A DNA stretch of 44,186 nucleotides from Microcaldota archaeon (lineage in GTDB: Archaea; Micrarchaeota; Micrarchaeia; Micrarchaeales; Micrarchaeaceae), in NCBI GenBank assembly GCA_021845575.1, contig JAJZVQ010000001.1, positions 86,172 through 130,357 on the forward strand. The letters are read 5' to 3'. Of the stretch, positions 40,552 through 44,186 are shown piece by piece. The notes beneath the pieces were generated by a model. The model made no database searches and was not told the origin of the DNA. It worked only from the letters and a program-made list of their open reading frames with translations. Made by a program: the position numbers and the translations under genes. How positions within the stretch are numbered: the stretch's first letter is position 1; each line of letters starts with the position of its first letter.

Positions 40552-41295
40552 TTGGAGCTCAAAATAAAAAAACTGAAGCTTTCCGCAATCGAGATATTCT
40601 TTGTGCTATTGGCATTTATTTTTGCCGCGTTTATCGCATTGGGGATAACGCCCGAGGACCTGTTCGGTGCGCTGTACAATTACTTAGACATAATCTACAT
40701 TGCGGCCGGTTTGTCAATATTCTATTCCATAAAAAAACTTTCGGAAAGCGCGGTTATGAACAGGAAGATATCGATAAACTACGCCGGCGAAAATTATGCG
40801 GAGAAAAAGGTAATAGCGAGGGAAGAAATAAAAAGGGTCATAGGCGAAAATCACGGCGCAAACGTCGAAACACTGCTGGACGCATTCGCGAAGGATATGG
40901 ATGCCGGGAAACAGGCAAAGGAGGAGCTGGAATTTGCATTGAGGAAATTCGAGAAGGAAGACGACAATTTCCATTACCGCAATGGCAGAAACGCTCTTGC
41001 GGCAAGGCACGTATACGAGATGGCGATGCTACGCGGGGATTATTCATTGGAAGGCGAGGACATACTTAAAGCGAACCGCGTAATATGGCAGCCAATCGGC
41101 AAGTTTGAACCGGAATCCTTAAGCAAGTTTGAACCGGAATCGTTAAAAAATCGCCATATCGTCATCCTTTCGTTCAACGGGATGCAACGCAGATTTTTAT
41201 CAAAGTACCTTTGTATGTTCAACGAAAAATGCGCCGGATTGTTCTTTCTGAATCTGTGCGGCTATGCGGTGATAGAAGATGTTGTATTACACTGA
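40552..41295 (+). CDS. Membrane-anchored T4SS-cluster protein, 247 aa
   Basis: Two hydrophobic helices near the N terminus (about 11-32 and 45-60), then a charged cytoplasmic part of about 180 residues that ends in a hydrophobic, Cys-containing segment (KCAGLFFLNLCGYAVIEDVV). Start TTG 40552 with GGTGAT upstream; the previous stop is only four bases away. A tandem duplication repeats KFEPESLS (41099-41146). A VirB8-like or other inner-membrane scaffold role is possible but unsupported by motif. Confidence 0.65.
   Translation: MELKIKKLKLSAIEIFFVLLAFIFAAFIALGITPEDLFGALYNYLDIIYIAAGLSIFYSIKKLSESAVMNRKISINYAGENYAEKKVIAREEIKRVIGENHGANVETLLDAFAKDMDAGKQAKEELEFALRKFEKEDDNFHYRNGRNALAARHVYEMAMLRGDYSLEGEDILKANRVIWQPIGKFEPESLSKFEPESLKNRHIVILSFNGMQRRFLSKYLCMFNEKCAGLFFLNLCGYAVIEDVVLH
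41099..41146 (+). repeat. 24-bp in-frame tandem duplication
   Basis: GCAAGTTTGAACCGGAATCC plus TTAA (41099-41122) is repeated at 41123-41146 with one base changed (G for the last C of ATCC). It duplicates eight codons (KFEPESLS/KFEPESLK) within the membrane-anchored T4SS protein. The near identity implies a recent event. Confidence 0.85.
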
Positions 41296-41461
41296 GGAGA
41301 TAGCAAAAATGGGCTTGGCTGTCGCATTGGCATTGATTTTCGCAATCGCATTTGTCGATTCTTTTGCCTCATCGGAAAAGCAGTCAAAGGCCATGAGAGG
41401 TTTGATGATAAGCTGCATTTTGCTGTTGGCATTCTGCGTATTGTTGATCAAGGTGTTTTGA
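41279..41461 (+). CDS. Two-helix mini membrane protein, 60 aa
   Basis: Two hydrophobic helices (MGLAVALALIFAIAFVDSFA and MRGLMISCILLLAFCVLLIK) separated by a short charged loop (SSEKQSKA). GGTGATAGAAG precedes ATG 41279, and the gene overlaps the 3' end of the previous one. The hairpin layout is like VirB3 or the accessory CedA2-type subunits. Function unknown; membership of the complex is inferred from the operon. Confidence 0.65.
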   Translation: MLYYTEEIAKMGLAVALALIFAIAFVDSFASSEKQSKAMRGLMISCILLLAFCVLLIKVF

Positions 41462-41739
41462 TGTTGGAATATGTAAGGGGCATATACAAGGCAGAAAGGG
41501 ATTATCTGTTCGTAAAGATTCTGATGCTGTGCGCAATGAGCCTGATCATATCCATGGCTTTGATAAGAATGTTCCCCGCGCCGCATGTTTTTGCATATTA
41601 CGTCTTTGCCGCCTTCGCAATTGCTGATATTCTAATCTCTTTCTTGTTGGCGTCTAAACACCGCAACAGTGCCGCGGCGATTTACAGGCTTGCGTTTTAC
41701 ACCGCGATTTCTGCAATCGCGCTGGCAGTGATTATATGA
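41461..41739 (+). CDS. Three-helix small membrane protein, 92 aa
   Basis: Three hydrophobic helices (ILMLCAMSLIISMALIRMFP, VFAYYVFAAFAIADILISFL and AFYTAISAIALAVII) with a basic loop (ASKHRNS). The start ATG 41461 has GGTG upstream and overlaps the previous stop. The end overlaps the start of the large ATPase (ATGA), so translation is coupled through the whole end of the operon. No family recognised. Confidence 0.65.
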   Translation: MLEYVRGIYKAERDYLFVKILMLCAMSLIISMALIRMFPAPHVFAYYVFAAFAIADILISFLLASKHRNSAAAIYRLAFYTAISAIALAVII

Positions 41740-44003
41740 CAAAGGCATTATTCGAAGTGTGTGCGATTTCAAATCAGGGTACGGACAAAAGAAGGTTCAT
41801 CGAAGCCATGGGAAGAAGGGAATTTGCGATAATACACAATCTGGAAAATGGAAAGCTATACATTTATTTTCAGGAAGACGACGTAGTCAACAAGACCATG
41901 CTGCTTAACAGCCTGCCGGGTTTTGATATCGCCGAAAGGCAGACCGAGATAAACATTGCAGAAATGCACGTGATGTCCCTTTACAAAAGCGGCGAGAGCG
42001 AAATCAAGCCGATCAAGGATATCATATCGCTGCAGAACGCTTCCGGAATCGTGATGCTTGTCTTTGTCCCTGCGGCTGACAGCGAAATAGAAATTTTTAA
42101 GAATGACATCGAAAGGCAACTCTCGGAAGGCAAGACCAAGACCACATCATCGACAACCGGAAGTTTTTTCGGCGGGAATAGGACGAACATATCCGCGCAT
42201 ATGGACATATTTGAAAAGACGGACGAAAGAAAACTTTTGACATCGATACTCGAAGATATCGACAGCACGATGCTTTCCGGAAATTCCGTTTACAAGCTCT
42301 TTTTTGCAGTCAGCGAAGATAAGCAAAATTCCATATCCAAGGCGCTTGCGGAAAGGCATATCCTGCTTCACGAAGAACTTATAAAGATGAAGGGACCAAA
42401 TCCGGATCGGTTGTTCGATGTTTTAAGGACGAAAAAATCAATACTCTATGGAATGTCGCATATAACAAATTTCATGGAGGTATACGCAAACAGGTTAAAC
42501 TACGTGATTGAAACGTTCAGCGAAAGCACCAAAGGCGGCATAAAAATAGGCACATACCTGAAGAATGGAGTGCATAATACAAATAACGAAATAGGAATCG
42601 AAAAGTCGGCATTCAATCTTGGATTTGTCCTTTCAGGGCTGCCGGGAACCGGAAAAACAAGCGAAGCAATGTCCATAATAGAGCAGATTATAAGAAGCGA
42701 ACCAAGCAAGACAAGGATTGCGATTATATCGCCAACGGACGAGTGGAACGACTTTGCGCTGGCGCACGGCCTGCATCTTATAAGCATAAACAATGACTCT
42801 TTGCCCATCAACTTTTTTTCATGTCCAAACGGCAGCGCAGACAAATTTTGCGAGGATCTTGCGCTTCTTATTTCTGCCGCGTCAAATTCAGGGCCTTATC
42901 AGAACCCCATGGAAAAATGCCTGTTGAACGCGTTTAAACGCTCCTATAGAAAAAGCGGTAGCCCGAATCCCAGCAAGGTATACAATAATATAGAGGAAAG
43001 CATCATCAAGCTTCACGGAAAGATCTCGAATGTCGGTATCAGATACACAAAGCACGGCGAGAATATAAAGGCCGCATTGGAAAACCTCAGGGTTATACTG
43101 AATAGGGCGGAGTATTCGGTCACTGAAGGAATCCAAATTTCATCCCTGCTCGATAGCGGAATTGTGTTTGATCTGTCGCATGTCAGCAATAACATAAAGC
43201 CGTACATCTACGCGCTGCTGCTCAACCAGCTTTATTCCATAGCAGGCGAGTTCGATGTTTATGGCGACGATTCGCTGAGGCTGTTAATCGGGATTGAGGA
43301 AGCGCAGATAATCTTTAGCATGAACGACAGGAAAGAATCGGCAGCGGCAAAGGATCTTGAAAAACGGATACAGGATTTCAGGAAAAAAGGCGTCGGAATC
43401 ATGCTCATTGTGCATAGCATAAGCGATATCGATGTCGGTATAAGGAGGTTGTGCCAAAACAAACTTTATTTGAAACAGGCTCCGGACATTGCGGGGATAG
43501 CGGCAAAGGATTTGGTGTTTACTTATTCCGACATGGACAACGTAATAATGAAACTCAAGCACCTGGATTCAAGGGTGGGCGCGTTCGATTTCGTGAGAAA
43601 AATAGGCAGTGAAAAGATTTCTTCGGATTCAATTTTTGTCAGGACAAGCGACTACAACCTAAAGAGATTTGACGCAAACGCAAAAGAGATTTACGAAAGA
43701 AAAAGAATAAAGGTTGAAAAGGACAACAGGATAAAAAGCGCGTTTACGCTGCTTGACATAAGAAAAAAGGGAGACAATCTAAAAAAAATTTCAAACGCCA
43801 GAATAATCTATCTTGGAGAAATAATCGGCAGCCAAGAAATAGAGGAAAACAGGTTTGACGTGAACGATCTGCTGGAAGGCAGGGAATACATTCTTGAACT
43901 GCTAGGAGAAAACAACAGGCAGGTCTACAGGCACAAATTTACGGCAAGGGAAAAGATAGACCTTTTATTGAGCAATAAAGGATTGGAAAAGTACGTTGTC
44001 TGA
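41736..44003 (+). CDS. Large HerA/VirB4-type ATPase, 755 aa (second motor of the cluster)
   Basis: No membrane segment. An N-terminal domain (1-270) with alternating strands and helices resembles VirB4/TraC N domains and has a Gly/Thr/Ser-rich hinge (GKTKTTSSTTGSFFGG, about 130-145). Then come Walker A GLPGTGKT (301-308), IAIISPTDEWNDFA (strand-2 acidic motif), NPMEKCLLNAFKRSYRK, Walker B LLIGIEEAQIIF (Glu521/Glu522) and GVGIMLIVHSISDIDVGIRR (sensor region, His for the usual Gln). About 130 extra residues close the protein. It could be the VirB4/CedB pilus motor or a soluble VirD4-like coupling ATPase. GTGATTAT precedes ATG 41736. Confidence 0.8.
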   Translation: MTKALFEVCAISNQGTDKRRFIEAMGRREFAIIHNLENGKLYIYFQEDDVVNKTMLLNSLPGFDIAERQTEINIAEMHVMSLYKSGESEIKPIKDIISLQNASGIVMLVFVPAADSEIEIFKNDIERQLSEGKTKTTSSTTGSFFGGNRTNISAHMDIFEKTDERKLLTSILEDIDSTMLSGNSVYKLFFAVSEDKQNSISKALAERHILLHEELIKMKGPNPDRLFDVLRTKKSILYGMSHITNFMEVYANRLNYVIETFSESTKGGIKIGTYLKNGVHNTNNEIGIEKSAFNLGFVLSGLPGTGKTSEAMSIIEQIIRSEPSKTRIAIISPTDEWNDFALAHGLHLISINNDSLPINFFSCPNGSADKFCEDLALLISAASNSGPYQNPMEKCLLNAFKRSYRKSGSPNPSKVYNNIEESIIKLHGKISNVGIRYTKHGENIKAALENLRVILNRAEYSVTEGIQISSLLDSGIVFDLSHVSNNIKPYIYALLLNQLYSIAGEFDVYGDDSLRLLIGIEEAQIIFSMNDRKESAAAKDLEKRIQDFRKKGVGIMLIVHSISDIDVGIRRLCQNKLYLKQAPDIAGIAAKDLVFTYSDMDNVIMKLKHLDSRVGAFDFVRKIGSEKISSDSIFVRTSDYNLKRFDANAKEIYERKRIKVEKDNRIKSAFTLLDIRKKGDNLKKISNARIIYLGEIIGSQEIEENRFDVNDLLEGREYILELLGENNRQVYRHKFTAREKIDLLLSNKGLEKYVV

Positions 44004-44186
44004 TCTCTTATAGGCTTATTAATTGTAATTATGTATACTATATAATAGTGAAGTAAATGAAGTTGACCCAGGTTGTAAGGATAGAAGTAATTATGGAATA
44101 TTGGAAAATCCTGCAGGGATAACACTGGCCGCATAATTTTGCATTGCACAAAATCAGAGTATAAATTTTATTGATAAAGCCAGATT
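44004..44186. other. Region after the T4SS-like operon
   Basis: AT-rich end of the window with no complete gene. An open stretch of about 35 codons without a start (stop at about 44136) has a protein-like composition (NEVDPGCKDRSNYGILENPA) and could be a gene remnant, but it is too short to call. Confidence 0.4.

Noticed and set aside
44044-44138. Short gene at the right edge
   Set aside because: About 35 open codons read like protein, but no start codon is present, so it is at most a remnant.

Overview
The window is a gene-dense archaeal chromosome segment, AT-rich by eye, probably from a small-genome DPANN-type archaeon. The archaeal assignment is firm: there is a Cdc48-type double AAA+ ATPase, eS6 next to aIF2-gamma, archaeal DnaG, Hjc, Pth2, archaeal-type AlaRS and LeuRS, archaeal topoisomerase I, a TrmI-like tRNA methyltransferase and a histone-fold protein. 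The narrower placement (ARMAN/Micrarchaeota-like) is inference. It rests on small compact genes, a tRNA with an intron outside the anticodon loop, and weak similarity of the hypothetical genes to anything I know. Many genes use a GGTGA/GTGAT Shine-Dalgarno a few bases before the start, and this settled several start codons. Others look leaderless.

Layout. 1-5.5 kb: start of rps13, an unknown gene, a PhoU-like/PiT phosphate pair, tRNA-Gly, a phosphoesterase, an intron-containing tRNA-Gln, an M50 protease and RdgB. 5.5-13.2 kb: DnaG, Hjc, a tiny very acidic protein, Cdc48, eS6, aIF2-gamma, a phage-type zinc protein and a cyclotransferase. 13.2-19.8 kb: a histone-fold protein, a GTPase-like protein without GTPase motifs, and a stress island in which hsp20 diverges from an HTH-grpE-dnaK-dnaJ operon. 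19.8-25.8 kb: Pth2, DUF167, FKBP, an aminopropyltransferase-like protein, TrmI, TopA and a pair of small drug/metabolite-transporter-like proteins. 25.8-36.5 kb: a HEPN-MNT module inserted at the 3' end of alaS and bounded by a 50-bp direct repeat, then AlaRS, an Exo5-like nuclease, a frameshifted secreted protein, a C/D box guide RNA, a HAD phosphatase, LeuRS, a prepilin peptidase and a DEAD-box helicase.

36.6-44.0 kb is the most striking part: nine tightly coupled genes that look like a minimal type IV secretion or DNA-exchange machine. They encode a VirB2-like pilin, a VirB6/CedA-like polytopic channel protein, a VirB3-VirB4 N-domain protein with its ATPase domain split into the next gene, three small membrane proteins, one soluble coiled-coil protein and a second, large HerA/VirB4-type ATPase. 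No relaxase is present in the window. A perfect 20-bp palindrome sits at the predicted transcription start. This set resembles, in parts but not in full, the crenarchaeal Ced DNA-import system.

I also recognised by eye a canonical archaeal C/D box sRNA (30734-30803, minus strand) with both guides, all four boxes and a terminal stem.
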